Assembly: GCA_032871835.1 (NCBI GenBank)
Contig: CM065299.1
Span: forward strand, 44,962,706-45,026,705
Direction: 5' to 3'
Length of the DNA: 64,000 nucleotides
Source of the DNA: Dipteronia dyeriana
Lineage: Eukaryota; Streptophyta; Magnoliopsida; Sapindales; Sapindaceae
Shown here: positions 1-11,855 of the stretch, piece by piece
How the letters are laid out: each line of letters starts with the position of its first letter
Numbering within the stretch: the stretch's first letter is position 1
The notes under the pieces: model-generated
What the model saw: only the letters and a program-made list of their open reading frames with translations
Database searches by the model: none
What the model was told of the DNA's origin: nothing
Translations under genes and position numbers: made by a program

Positions 1-1374
1 CCGCCAAGATCCCCAATCCACACGAACTTGGATGGATCACTTGATATATTCTACCGGACCAATTTATGGGTCCATTTAGAATTGTATTAAGGCATGCGAA
101 CTTGTTTCTTTTTGTAAGAATAGGTCTAGTTCACATGTGTACTTTTTATTAAGGTCTGATGGATTTAATAAAATAAGAAAAATAATATATGGTCCATATA
201 CATGTGTTGGGCGGCAAGGCTATTAAGAATAGCTTAAATTATATTATTTTTATTTAATTATTTAATTAAATGGAAATTAATTAGTTTGTTGATTAATTAA
301 TTATTTAATTAAAAGTCAAAATCTTTTTTCTATTAGGAGATGATCTCCTAAAATTATACTATTGTTAGTAGTATAATTAATATTAAAGACTATATTTGAT
401 AAGTAGATAAATAAAAAGAGTTATTTATCTAATCAAATTAGGAAGTCTTTAATATGGTTACAAATACACTATTGAGTTGGATTAGGAGTCTTGGTGTTAG
501 GATAGAATTCCTTTTTGAAAAGGATTATTAACAACCAAGTAATCCTTCTTAGGAAAAGAATTAAATCTCCTAATTATATTCATGTGAATTTTGGCTAGCT
601 CATAAATATAAATAAGAGGATAGAATTTCTTTTAGAAAAGGATTCTTAACTACCAAATAAATCCACATAAAGAAAGGATTCTTGCCAACCAAGTAAATCA
701 TTCTTAGGAAAGAATTTGTGATCCTATATATATATATCCTTGTGAATTTCAGCCAGCTCTATGATTTTTAGAGTGAAAATTTCGGCCAACCTAAGACTTT
801 TCTAAGAGAGAATTTTGCTTGGCAAGAGAGAATTTTGAGAGAGAAAATTTGGTATTTTACTCTAGACAAAATTCAATCAATTCTAAGACATAGGGTGTGT
901 AATTCGGCCAAGGAGAAAAGAGAAAAAGAGAACATTTTTGTTTTCGATAGTACACTAGTATCCTTTACATCAAAAGGGTTTTGTGTACAACATCGAATCA
1001 AGGTTCACGCGAGTTTCAATCAAATTGATTGATAATTCACAAGTGGCCGGACGTTATTGATTTTTCTCTTGGGGGATTGTAACTAACAAAGAAAAAGATT
1101 TTGTTTGTTTCCATCCTCAGGTATACAATTTAAAGAAAGGGGGTCCACACTCCAAGGTGATTCGCGTTCGTGATTGGATTGGAAGATCTTGCGTATTCAA
1201 TTCGACATTAGTTCAATCGTCACGAAAAAAAAAAGGTACGATATTTTTTATATACATCAATTAATCTAGGGTTAAGGTTCTTGTTATTAAAAGGGAAAAT
1301 ATTTTATTTATACGCAAACCCTAATTTTATTAAATTTTCTCACGTTTCTGTTGCGTGTGTGTTTTTTCCCTACA
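1..1374 (+). repeat. Copia family-A LTR (A3), left end outside window
   Basis: This stretch aligns with the 5' LTR of copia A1 from about 35045 to 36224. It shares the AT-rich block, the interior near 960-1100 and the terminal CCCTACA, which ends here at 1374. It is about 190 bp longer than A1 over the same span because the block at 500-720 (GGATAGAATTCCTTTT-like, then ACCAAGTAAATCC) is repeated. No primer site follows. Base 1375 is already inside the minus-strand RNase H of copia A2, so this is a solo LTR or the 3' LTR of an element inserted into A2. The left edge of the window hides which. Confidence 0.85.
724..738 (+). promoter_or_regulatory. Candidate LTR TATA box
   Basis: A CTATATATATATATC stretch lies upstream of the transcribed-looking part of the family-A LTR. 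The same place in the reversed LTR fragment (near 11492-11502) and in A1 (near 35648-35656) is also a TATA-like run. Position and composition suit an LTR promoter; activity is inferred. Confidence 0.4.
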
Positions 1375-2560
1375 GTCGGAATCAGATTGAAATCAAAATC
1401 AGTATACCCAACGGGAGTTAAATCCCCTACAAAGTATACAAGCATATGATCTCTCATTTTCCTGAGATACTTGAAAATATGTTTGACTACCGTCCAGTGA
1501 TCAAGACCAGGTTACAATTGAAACCTGCTAACTATGCCAACAACAAAACAAATATCTGGTATAATGCAGAGCATTGCATACATGAGACTTCCAACTATCA
1601 ATGCATATGGAACCATACTCATGAATTGCTCTTCATGCTCATTCTTAGGAGCTTGTTCCTTATAAAGTTTGACTCCATGTCTGAAAGGTAACATACACTT
1701 CTTGGAATCTTACATGGAGAACCTATAAAATATTTTATCTATGTATAAAGCTTGGGATAATGCAATCGTTATATTCTTTCCATCCCTTATTACTGGGATA
1801 CCAAGAATATAGCTTACTTCTCCTAAGTCCTTCATCTCAAATTGTTTTTGCTAACCATTCTTTACTGATGTCAATACATCTACATCATTTCCGATAAGTA
1901 GTATGTCATCAATGTAAAGAACTAGAAAAACTAACTTGTTACCTTTGTTCCTTTTGTATACAAAGGTTCATCAAGGTTTTGAATAAATCCAAAACTTTTC
2001 ACAGATTGATCGAGCCTTATGTTTTTGGATTTGGGTGCTTGCCTCAATCCATATATGGATCTTTGCAACTTGTATACCCTTTCCTTTTATCCTTTTTCAA
2101 TGAATCCTTCTTGTTGCATCATATAGATGGTTTCGTTAAGACTTCAGTTAAGGAAACCTGTCTTGATGTCCATTTGCCAAATCTCTAGATCCAGAGATAC
2201 TGCAATGGATAAGATTATCCTAGTGGATTTAAGCAAGACCATAGGAGATAAGGTTTCCTCATAATCGATACCTTCTTTATATGTGTAACCTTTAACTAAC
2301 AATCTAGCTTTATAGGTTTCTAGCTTTCCATCCATTCCTCTCTTCCTCTTATATACCCACTTGCACCTAATGGGTTTTATCCCTTTATACAAGTCTACAA
2401 CAAATCGGACTTTGTTTTTGAGCATATATTCAATTTCAGATTGCATTACCTTTTCCCAATGATGATAATCAACATCCTCCATAGCTTCCATATACGTGTA
2501 GGGATCATCATCGTCTGGGAGATTCTCTACTGATTCTTCTAAACCAATGTACATCTTGGG
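1375..2560 (-). pseudogene. Copia A2 reverse transcriptase and RNase H (broken)
   Basis: The longest open piece, 2144-2554, carries the N-terminal copia RT signature (GIKPIRCKWVYKRKRG, then a WQMDIKT block). The catalytic palm follows near 1890-1925 as LYIDDILL. The C-terminal open piece, 1512-1694, corresponds to the start of RNase H. Frameshifts and stops separate them. The reading stops at 1375, at the point equivalent to about 40900 in A1, so the RNase H catalytic end is missing. Function is known from Ty1/copia: copying of element RNA to DNA and RNA removal within the particle. Confidence 0.85.
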
Positions 2561-2929
2561 TTGTCTACTAACCCTCCCACTACGATGAGAATGGTAGGTT
2601 ATTGATCTTGTGTTTGTGTGAAACTTACAATTGGGCTAGGTTGTGAAATCTCTTGTGGAATTGTATCTCCTGAAAGCTCATTCAGGACAATTCTACTCTT
2701 AGGCACAAAATCATTAATATAGTCCTTTTCTAGAAACTTAGCATTTTTCTAAACAAATACTTTAATATCTGAAGGACTATAGAAATAATATCCTTTGGTT
2801 CCTTTTGGATACCCTACAAATGTGCAAGTTTCTGAACGAGACTCCATCTTTTTTGTCTTTCCTTTTAACACATACATAGGACATCCAAATATCCTTAAGT
2901 GTTGTAAACTAGGCTTTCACCCTGTCCAC

Positions 2930-3995
2930 AACTCATGTGGCATTTGAGTAATCGAATTAGATGGTACATTGTTTAGAATGTACATAGTGTAAAGCATATC
3001 CCCAAAAAGAATTAGGAAGCATCGAATAACTCAATATAGACATAACCTTGTCCAAAGAATTCTATTTCTCATTTCTACCACCCCATTTTTTTGAGGTATA
3101 CCTGGCACAAAAAACTAATAAACTATCCCATTATCAATAAGATATTGTTGAAACTCACCAGATATATATTCTCCACTAAGATCAGACCTCAAAATTTTTA
3201 TGTGTTTCTCAAGCTGATTTTCTACTTCAGCTTTGAATGTTTTGAACCTGTCAAAAGCATCTGACTTATGTCTCATGAGATACACATAGTCAAATCTTGA
3301 TTTATCATCATGAAAGTGATCATTTACTCATATCCACCTCTAGCTTGAATGCTCATAGGACCACAAACATCAATACGTATTAATCCTAAACATTCAGTGG
3401 CTCTTATGCCTTTGGTCATGAATGACCTTTTGGTCATCTTACTTCCCAAACAAGATTCACAAGTAGGTAGACCATCAATCTTTAAGTCACTTAAAGGTCC
3501 ATAACTAACCAATTTTTTTATCCTGTCAAGGTTAATATGACCTAAGGGCAAATGCCATAGGTAGGTATCATCTTCTGATAATCTAACTCTTTTATCATTA
3601 GGTTTTGTTGATTCCGTCTCTAACAAGTGATAGATATTTCTATGTAATTGAAATAAACCATTTTCCAATGTAACTTTGAAAATAAATTTGTTATTCCTAC
3701 TAATAATAAAACATTTTTTAAAAGTAATTGAATATCCAATTTTATTTAAACAAGAAACTGAATTTAAATTCCTCTTGAATTAAGGTACATAATAAATATC
3801 TATCAAATCTAAATGCCTACTAGAATCTAGATTAACTATAATATCTCCTACTGCACTGGATGACACCAACGCTACATTGCCTAAACACCAGTCGAATTCA
3901 TTCTTATTAAACCTTTTATTTCCTTGAACCCTGTAAGGAATGACAAACATGATTAGTGGCTCCAAAGTCTATGATCCAAGAATTTATAGAATCAG
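2930..3995 (-). pseudogene. Copia A2 protease and integrase (broken)
   Basis: Protease appears near 3950-3990 as WIIDFGATNHVC. Copia proteases have D-S/T-G there, so the Ser is replaced by Phe. The pre-integrase zinc region is at 3324-3668, with histidines in WHLPLGHIN and cysteines in CESCLGSK, followed by DVCGP with the first catalytic Asp. The rest of the DDE core (LRSD, then NGVVEMRNR) is readable in broken frames down to about 3050. The family role is polyprotein cleavage and insertion of the cDNA. Confidence 0.85.
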
Positions 3996-4039
3996 CCTGA
4001 AAACATGTTTCAAGATAATTAATATTACTTTCTTCCTTC

Positions 4040-4794
4040 TTGTTCTGAGACTTTGAACAATTTCTTTTACAATGTCCCTTTTCCACATAGAGGAAACACT
4101 TTCCTTTGATCTTGGTTACTTTCTTGATCTCTTTCTTGGTAGGCCCAAGTTGCTTTTATTCTGTTGTTTCTTGACCCTGTTACGTGTCTTAACAGTAGCA
4201 ACTTTACCAACTAGATGAATCTCTTGACCTTTGCCATTCACAAAGATTTTCTTGGTGCTTTAAAAATCTTACATCAAGCCCTGCAAGGTGTATTCCTTAT
4301 TGTTCAAGGTGTAGTCTAACTTGAACTGATCAAAGGAATCTGACAGTTAGTTAACAATCATGTCAGTTTTCGTCTCACCATCTATCTCAGCATCATTAAG
4401 TTCAGCAATGTTGAGATGTGCTATAACTTTTATCATGTGATCTTTCACAACCTGTTCAGGTTTCATCCTAAGATTCATGAAAGCAGTCACTGTCTCTTTC
4501 TTAGTCGTCCTGGACTTCATAGCAAACATCTCCTCCAGAGACATCATTATATCAATAACAGTCTCCATTCCTTCATGTTTCTGTTGCAACACGTCGAATA
4601 TGGTGGCCATAATATAACATTTGGCCATCTCATATGAGGCCTTCCACTACTGATACTCGTCGCTTTGCTCCTTAGTAGATTCATTAGTAAGAGTTGGTGG
4701 TTTAAGGGTACACAGAACAAACTTATGCTTTTCAACTTGCAACACCAACCCAAATTTTCTTTTCCACGTGACATAATTATCAAAAATTAAAGTA
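4040..4794 (-). pseudogene. Copia A2 gag (N-terminal end lost)
   Basis: The open piece 4347-4628 matches the copia gag UBN2-type capsid region (MNLRMKPEQVVKDHM, then an acidic DGET segment). A zinc knuckle lies near 4058-4100, reading C-F-L-Y...GH...C, so the second Cys of CX2CX4HX4C is now Tyr. Gag normally packs the RNA into virus-like particles. The start is beyond the S1 insertion. The copy at 37627-38400 in A1 is its closest relative in the window. Confidence 0.8.
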
Positions 4795-7084
4795 TGTAAG
4801 GACCTTGATTTTATAATTGGCTTATTTCATGACAAACCACACCACATTGGGATGATTGTGTAATGGGTAGCTTAGGTCCTCATTGGCAAGCTTCCAAGAA
4901 TCTACATGACTTCAAGAGCAAAAGGTATATTCACTTGACTCTGCCTCTAGAAGAGTTTAGGTGCACACACACACCCCATGCATTCCTTGTTGATCTTGCA
5001 TTTGTGTTGATATTGTTTATATGTGTGAATCTCTTCACAATCACACTTGCACTTCATTTATAGATTTAAGTGTGGTATTGTGTTGTGTTTGTCTTGGACA
5101 ATGGTGTGCTTGTGTTAGCACGTTGAGTGACCATATGAGAAGGTCTCATTCTTCTCTTGGTTTGGTTATATGGAGTAAGGTGTCTAGTTTAAAAAGAGTG
5201 TATTTCAATGATTTAATATTTTTAAAAACTGACCTTTGTATGGTCTTGTGACCATATCATTTTATAAAATGATTCAAATGAGTTTTGAACATTTCTATAC
5301 AAACTAGACACCCATACCTTTCCAACGGTATATTATTCTTAATATTTTATGACCGTTTGGATTGGTTTTGAAATCTCCAAAGTGACTACAAAAATAGGGC
5401 ATCTCTGTTGTTGTCCGTTTTTGACCTTTGTTCACTTAAATGACCATAACTATTTCTACAGACATCGAAATCGTGTTTTTTAAATTTAAGTAGAAATTAA
5501 ACTTCCATACCTTTCCAACGGTATATTATACGAAAGGTTTGGATGTCGTTTGGTTATGTTTTGAGTAGCTCGAAGATTGAGCTGTTGTGTTGTCTGGAGT
5601 GTACAGCGGCCTAGACCGCTGTTGGTGCCATGCCTAGCCAGCTACCTAGGAAGCGGAAATGTCCAGCCATTCACTGCTGCCTGGACAGCCTTCTAGGGAC
5701 TTTCCTGTCCAGCGGTACGCATAGCGGTCGTGCGGGATTTTGCATTCCAAGTTCAAAAACGATGCCATTTCATGTAGGGTTTCTTTACATATGTTCTCTT
5801 CTTCTTCCTTGCCTTATTAGAGCTCAAAGGACATATTTTTAGAGAGAGAGAGAACCTCCATTTGAGAGAGAAAGCTTCAAGCATATTTTTTTAACTCTCC
5901 AAACCCAAAACCCATCTCCATCTTGCATCATTCTTCATCATATGAGCATGGGTGTTCTTGGTTTCATGACTAGGTAAGTAAGAACTTCATTGAATATCTT
6001 TTATTGTTCTTCTTACTCTAGATTAGGTGTTTATTGCATGATTAAATACCTAGACTCCAGTTTATTGTATATATTTTTGAGTCCTGATAACATGATTGGG
6101 TTTGTTTGTTGATAGCTTGAATTTAGAACATATTTACCCTTCTTGCTAAGTCTTTTTGCATTGCATTTAGACATTATTGATTAGGACTCATTGATTGCAT
6201 TTTGTGATTGAATTATAGTCCTTGCCATGCTTAATGAACTTGTGTTGATATGGCTTTTGTGATAGCTAGCATTTAGGTCATTGTCGCCTCTAGCTAATTA
6301 GGTCATATTGATTGCATTTTGATGATTGCATTTAATGACCATGCCATGCTTAATGCCAACATATGTTGAAATGGCCTTGTTTGATAACTAGGATATAATG
6401 TTGCATAACTATATCTAGTTAAGTCTTTATGAACATTCATTTAGACATTGATATCTAGGAATTGTACTTAGTGACATTCTTAAATTCCTAGAAAAGCATT
6501 TAGTGTTTTGCCTAGCATTATTTGCATGTTTGAATATTTCATCATATTCAAATAGGTTGTTGAACTCTTCATTGAGTCAAAGTCTTGTGCCTTCAGTGTG
6601 AAGTTGCACAAGCAAGAGAAGCCTTGCAACCAAGGGTAGGTTGGCAAGCAATTGGTCGGGTATCCACTGTAAAAGGCCCGAGGGGTAGAGTAGGAGGTGC
6701 TCATGCCAAAAGTAGTGGATTAGGGGATATCATTAGGGATTGAACCAAGAGTGGTGAGTGGCGGTTTCCATAGCCTGAGGTTGTCGAGAGTGAGAGTCTA
6801 AGTATCACTTGAGGGTGTAACCTTTTATTCATGTAGTGGATTTCTGTGACCGAGTGTGGCGCACTTAACAGCCCTTGGTTTTTTCCATTTGGACGGTTTC
6901 CACGTATACATCTTGTGTGATTTATATTTCCGCACCTTACACTTGATGTTCTATGTTTATTTTATTGGGTGAATTTTGAATATTTACTAATCAAGAAAAA
7001 TTGGTAATTGACTTGATTAAATCTATTCACCCCCCCCCCCCCCCCCCTCTAGGTATAGACACACACGTTTTTAGGGAACTTTTA
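4795..7084 (+). repeat. S1 5' LTR
   Basis: It starts TGTAAGGACC, matched by the 3' LTR start at 9902. It ends just before AT plus the primer site. The terminal part has CTATTCAC, an 18-base C run (7030-7047) and CTCTAGG, a pattern shared with the ends of LTRs S2 and S3. The last bases read TTTTA, so the canonical CA end may have mutated. The right boundary is uncertain by about 20 bases because the 3' copy is truncated. Small open frames here are chance. Confidence 0.8.
7030..7047 (+). repeat. Poly-C tract of 18 bases
   Basis: This is an uninterrupted C run within the conserved TTCACCCCC...CTCTAGG motif of the S1 LTR end. S2 (near 32062) and S3 (near 22455) have only 4-6 C at this place, so the run has expanded. 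Its length may be an assembly artefact. Confidence 0.8.
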
Positions 7085-7086
7085 AT

Positions 7087-7100
7087 TGGTATCAGAGCGG
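7087..7100 (+). other. S1 primer binding site
   Basis: TGGTATCAGAGCGG, two bases after the LTR end, is complementary to the 3' end of plant initiator-Met tRNA. It primes minus-strand DNA synthesis in Ty1/copia elements. Confidence 0.9.
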
Positions 7101-7205
7101 GTTCCCAGACACACTTAGGTGATCCAAGCTCTTGTTTGTGTGTCTTGCATTTGTTTGTACTTGTTTGTTGCATTTTATTTGCATTCAGTCGCTTCACCAA
7201 ACATC

Positions 7206-8598
7206 ATGTGTGAGAGTGAAACACTTAGAGTGGGTATTGCTAGATTGACCTCTAATGTTGAGAGGAAGGATTATGACACCGATGAGGAGATAACTCTTAT
7301 GGTTGAGAGATTTAAGAGATTCACAAAATCTCAAAAGAAGGGTATGACCTCCAAAGTGAAGGAGGAAAATAAAATGTCAAGGAAAAGTGACCCTTGCCTT
7401 GAATGTGGCGGAATTGGCCACAAAGCCTCCTAGTGTAATAACTTGAAGTACACGAATGAAGGAGTTGGTATGATCGCTACTCGATGTGTTAGCGAAGAAG
7501 AAGTTATGGAAAGTTGTTCCATAAGCTCGGATGAGTGTGTGAACAACTACCGTGCATTTTCGGTTTCCTACCATGAAGAAACACAAGCCACCATCAAATG
7601 TGTGTCACTTGAAGAGTTCAAAATTAGTGACTTGGAGTTTGGAAACGGAAGTGGAGCATGCTTGAGTGAAGGAAGCCTTGATGATATGACTCTCACAAAC
7701 ACAAGTGAGAGAAGCCTTGATAGCAATGACACATGCTTCGGGAACTCTTGTGATAATGTGGTTGATTATCAAGAGTTAGTTGATTCTCTTCAAAAGTCCT
7801 TGATGGAGAAAGATAATGATATCCTTAGATTGGAAAAGGATAATCTTCAACTACAAGCCAAGTTGACTCACTTAGATGAAGAAGTGAGATGTGTAAAAGA
7901 AAGTGAAGGCAAGTTGAAGATGGAACTTGAAGATGGAACTTGAAGATGCAAGAAGTAAAATTGCTATGATGACTTCGGGTCCGGAAATGATTGGCATTGA
8001 ATCAAAGCCAAATGACAAGCAAGGGCTTGTTCTTGTACATGATGAGACGACATCATCCTTAGACAAAACTACAATTGTGAAGGAGATTGCTCATATTTGT
8101 CCACCTAGGTCTCAACACCCCAAGAAGATTCTTGTTGTGGGTGAATCTTACAAGAGCTTAACCTTGAAGATGCTTCCAAGGAAACAAGCTCAACCTCAAA
8201 CATTGAGGATGCCTCAATCAATGATCAATCAACCTTTGAGGAAAGTCACTCATGCTCAACCACAAACACACTAACATCTGATGAATGTTCCAAGTACAAG
8301 CCAACCGGTGCAACATCAAAGAAAAACTCATCGGCATGACCATGTCTTGATAAGTACTAAATGCAATGGTATGAATTCTTTTTTTATACCTACTTGTAAT
8401 TATTGTGGTATGATTGGTCATATTCGACCAAAATGTATTAACTACATTAGAAAATGTAGAATTGATAGCATGAGAGAAAAGAAAATGAACAGTAAGGCTA
8501 ATTTGCATGATTCTAGGAAACCTAGAGACTTGAAAATTTTGACCACTAAAATTAAAAAGGTGGAATCTAGGTGGGTTAGAAAGATTGAACCCGAGTGA
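7206..8598 (+). pseudogene. S1 gag remnant: two zinc knuckles and coiled coil
   Basis: Reading starts at ATG 7206. A basic region (ERFKRFTKSQKKG) leads to a first knuckle, CLECGGIGHKAS-stop-C, a CX2CX4HX4C with TAG at 7431 inside it. The same frame continues to 7943 through a coiled coil rich in Glu, Lys and Leu (about 7780-7960). A 13-bp direct duplication (GAAGATGGAACTT twice, 7917-7942) then shifts the frame. The next frame has a TAA at 8272 and ends with a second knuckle, CNYCGMIGHIRPKC (8398-8439). The spaced double knuckle resembles Sirevirus gag. The N-terminal capsid (UBN2) part is missing, so it could not build a particle alone. Confidence 0.75.
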
Positions 8599-9889
8599 AA
8601 TCATGATCATATGTCACCCTTGGATACTATTGAGTCCAATGAACTTGGTATGTCTGGTGGGATTTGCCTCTTACCTTGATACGGTTCGGTTTGTGACCCT
8701 ATTTGGGGAGCTCAAGCAAATAGAGCAAACTTGCATGATTTGCTATGTGTAAAAAGTTAATTGATTTTATGCTCTTATGATAATTGCTTGAGATTCTTGG
8801 TTGCATATGCTTATATATTTTTCTTTAATAAGTGTGCAACATTGCTTTGTTTGCAATCCATGTCATATTTATGTTTAAACATGTATTTTTGGACTAGGAT
8901 AATTAATTGGGAAAGTACATTTGATTGACCTATAATTTATCTCCACGACATGTGAACTTGCTTTTAATGACATGCTTCAAAATGATATGCATGAATTGTG
9001 TTTGGTTGCTTTAATGCAAATATGTGTGAGTGCAAATAAGAAGACTAATCAATAAGGATCTTGTATCCATGCAATTAATAAGGATTTTATATCCAAATTA
9101 GTCTTCTCTCTTTTCTTAATGGTGAAACAAGACTACTATCATACGGATAATTATCCGGAAAAATCAAAAAGGGTGCAATAGTCGCTCATGTCTTGATTTG
9201 CCTCTAAGGATTGATATAGTTGCTTTATTTTCAAATTTATAGAAACTATATCTTGTTTGCTTATGACAAAAGGGTATAAATTGGTTTGAGTTCTTTTGGA
9301 AACCCTTTTGATGTTTGCTTTGCCAAATATCATTTGTTTTGGATTTGAATGCAACATGTCTTGCTTGCAAAGCATCCTTGTCACACATTTTTCTTTAAAT
9401 AAAACTCCTTGAATCTCTCTCAATTATTTAAGTTGCATAAAGTTTGTGTATATGATTATGCAATGTTCTTGTGCGAATAGCTCTCTTTGCTAAAACAACC
9501 CGATAGGGGGAGCTCCTTTGCCTATCTCATGATAAAAAGGGGGAGAAGTCTTGAGAAATATAGGGGGAGCATTAGTTATACATTGGGGAGAGAGTTTGAG
9601 AGAGAGTAACTTATTTAGGGGGAGCATTGCACATGCATTTGTTTATATTGCTTTATTGAGTGCAATTGCTTTTTAGGTTTGTTCACCTCATATGCACTTG
9701 TTCTTGGAAAGTGCTTTCTTGCTATTGTTTGTAGTTATGATGATCTACGAAGAGATTGAAGACCTTGAAGACTTAGATTCTTAGGTATCTCTTTTGTAAC
9801 GTAGAATGGACTCTCATGAACAATAGCTAGATTATTTTTTTGTTTTGTGAGGATTTATTTGTGAGTGGTTGTTTTGTCATGAAATAGCC
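8599..9889 (+). other. S1 noncoding 3' interior with repeated purine tracts
   Basis: I see no pol homology on either strand. Near 9500-9630 there are several AGGGGGAG-type tracts (about 9505, 9534, 9560, 9615) upstream of the tract at the LTR. Multiple polypurine tracts before the 3' LTR are a described Sirevirus trait. Confidence 0.6.
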
Positions 9890-9900
9890 AAAGGGGGAGA
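9890..9900 (+). other. S1 polypurine tract
   Basis: AAAGGGGGAGA immediately precedes the 3' LTR start TGTAAGG (9902). It is the expected primer for plus-strand DNA synthesis and fixes the LTR boundary. Confidence 0.9.
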
Positions 9901-9901
9901 T

Positions 9902-11197
9902 TGTAAGGACCTTGGTTTTATGATTGGCTTATTTCATAACAAACCACACTACATTGGGATGATTGTGTAATGGGTAGCTTAGGTCCTCATTGGCAAGCTT
10001 CCAAGCATCTACATAACTTTAAGAGCAAAAGTTATATTCACTTGACTCTGCCACTTGAAGAGTTTAGGTGCACACAGACACCCCATGCATGCCTTGTTGA
10101 TCTTGCATTTGTGTTGATATTGTTTATATGTGTGCATCTCTTCACAATCACACTTGCACTTCATTTATAGATTTAAGTGTAGTATTGTGTTGTGTTCGCG
10201 CTTGCACGATGGTGTGCTTGTTTTAGCGCGTTGAGTGACCATATGAGAAGGTCTCATTCTTCTCTTGGTTTGGTTATATGGAGTAAGGTGTCTAGTTTCA
10301 AAAGAGTGTATTTCAATGATTTAATGTTTTTCAAAACTGACCTTTGTATGGTCTTGTGACCATATCATTTTATAAAATGATTCAAAATGAGTTTTGAATA
10401 TTTCTGTACAAACTAGACACCCATACCTTTCCAACGGTATATTATTCGTAACATTTTATGACCGTTTGGATTGGTTTTGAAATCTCCAAAGTGACCACAA
10501 AAACAGGGCATCTCTATCGTTGTTCGTTTTTGACCTTTGTTCACTAAAATTACAATAACTCTTTCTACAGACATCCAAATCATGTTTTGTAAATTGGAGT
10601 AATATATTAGACTTCCATAGCTTTCCAACAGTATATTATACGAAAGTTTTTGATGTCGTTTGGTCATATTTTGGGTCGCTTAAAGATCGAGTTGTTGTGC
10701 TGTCTGGCGTGTACCGCGGCCTAGACTGATGTTGGTGCCATGCCTAGCCAGCGGCCTAGGCAGCGGTAATGTCCAGCCGTTCACTGCTGCCTGGACAGCT
10801 GCCTAGGCACTTGCCTGGCCAGCGGTATGCATAGCGGTCATGCGGGATTTTGCTTCCCAAGTCCAAAAACGATGTCGTTTCATGTAGGGTTTCTTTATAT
10901 ATGTTCTCTTCTTCTTCCTTGCCTTCTTAGAGCTCAAAGAATATATTTTTAGAGAGAGAGAACCTCCATTAGAGAGAGAAAGCTTCAAGCTTATTTCTTT
11001 GACTCTCCAAACCCAAAACCCATCTCTATCTTGCATCATTCTTCATCATATGAGCATTGGTGTTCTTGGTTTCATGACTAGGTAAGTAAGAACTTCATTG
11101 AATATCTTTTATTGTTCTTCTTACTCTAGATTAGGTGTTTATTGCATGATTAAATACCTAGACTCTAGTTTATTGCATATATTTTTGAGTCTTGATA
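9902..11197 (+). repeat. S1 3' LTR, truncated
   Basis: It aligns with 4795-6090 with only scattered substitutions, then departs abruptly after GAGTCTTGATA. The remaining 1 kb of LTR is absent. The next base belongs to a reversed family-A LTR. Confidence 0.9.
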
Positions 11198-11855
11198 GAG
11201 AAAAACGAATAGTGTTTGGTCACTTGTGAATTCTCAATCTATTGATTGAAACTCGCATGAACCCGATTCAATGTTGTACATAAAACCTATTGATATAAAG
11301 GATACTAGTGCACTATCGAAAATAAAAGTGTTCCCTCTTTTTCTATGCTAGGTCAAATTCGTCACACTTTGTTCTTTTGAGTTGGCGGAATTTTCTCTAG
11401 ATCAAAACCGAAACTTTCTCTCTCAAAATTCTAGGTCTTGGGCGAATTCTCTCTCTAAACCACTAGGGCTTGCCCGAATTCCTTGATGGTGATATATATA
11501 GGTGACCAAATCCTCACATAAAGAGGATTTCTATTTCACCAAGAATTCTATCAACTTTTGAAATTCTACATATTCCAACTCATTAGTGTATTATCAAATA
11601 ATAATAAATTATTTAGTATAAATTAATTGTGGCTTTATCAAAAATATCCTAATTTGACTGATTGTCAGTTAGAGTTTTGATAGATATCAAAGACTTCCTA
11701 ATCTGACTAGATGAATAAATTCATTTTGTTTATCTACTTATCAAATAAATTCTTTGATGCTTATCATACTACCAACAATAGTATGGCACTAGGAGACCTT
11801 TTCGTACTTAGAAATAGATTTTGAATTTTAATTAAATAAATAATTAATTTCCATT
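11198..11855 (-). repeat. Family-A LTR fragment, probably the 5' LTR of A2
   Basis: On the minus strand this matches A1 LTR positions about 35312-35930 (GGAAATTAATT at one end, GTTTTTCTCT at the other). Both ends are internal to the LTR: one is lost at the S1 junction, the other interrupted by the B1 insertion at 11856. Orientation and family fit the missing 5' LTR of A2. Confidence 0.8.

Larger units (their letters stand above)
1375..4794 (-). mobile_element. Copia A2, truncated Ty1/copia element
   Basis: Read on the minus strand this is gag, protease, integrase, reverse transcriptase and RNase H in copia order, close to copia A1 on the plus strand. The RNase H end is cut at 1375 by LTR A3. 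The gag N-terminal end is cut at 4794 by S1, whose LTR begins TGTAAGG at 4795. The LTR fragment at 11198-11855, same family and orientation, is probably its 5' LTR. It cannot encode a working polyprotein. Confidence 0.88.
4795..11197 (+). mobile_element. S1, Sirevirus-like non-autonomous LTR element
   Basis: The 5' LTR is 4795-7084, the primer site 7087, a gag remnant 7206-8598, noncoding sequence to 9889, a polypurine tract 9890-9900, and a partial 3' LTR 9902-11197. Protease, integrase, RT and RNase H are absent from the 2.8-kb interior. The two LTRs agree closely over about 1.3 kb with scattered substitutions. AAGTA precedes the 5' LTR; its partner on the right was lost at the 11197 junction. 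S1 would need enzymes in trans, as terminal-repeat elements carrying only gag do. Confidence 0.85.

Noticed and set aside
1446..1691. Plus-strand open frames over A2 and B2 pol
   Set aside because: They are reverse-strand shadows of reverse transcriptase and RNase H.
4863..5063. A 66-codon open frame present in both S1 LTRs (also 9970-10170)
   Set aside because: The two copies are the same LTR duplicated by the element's life cycle; the substitutions show no coding bias and there is no homology.
7087..7100. tRNA-like match
   Set aside because: Only the 3'-terminal complement of initiator-Met tRNA is present; it is a primer site, not a tRNA gene.
4795..11197. S1 as an endogenous pararetrovirus or other viral insertion
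   Set aside because: It has LTRs, a tRNA-Met primer site, a polypurine tract and copia-type gag features, and no movement or coat protein.
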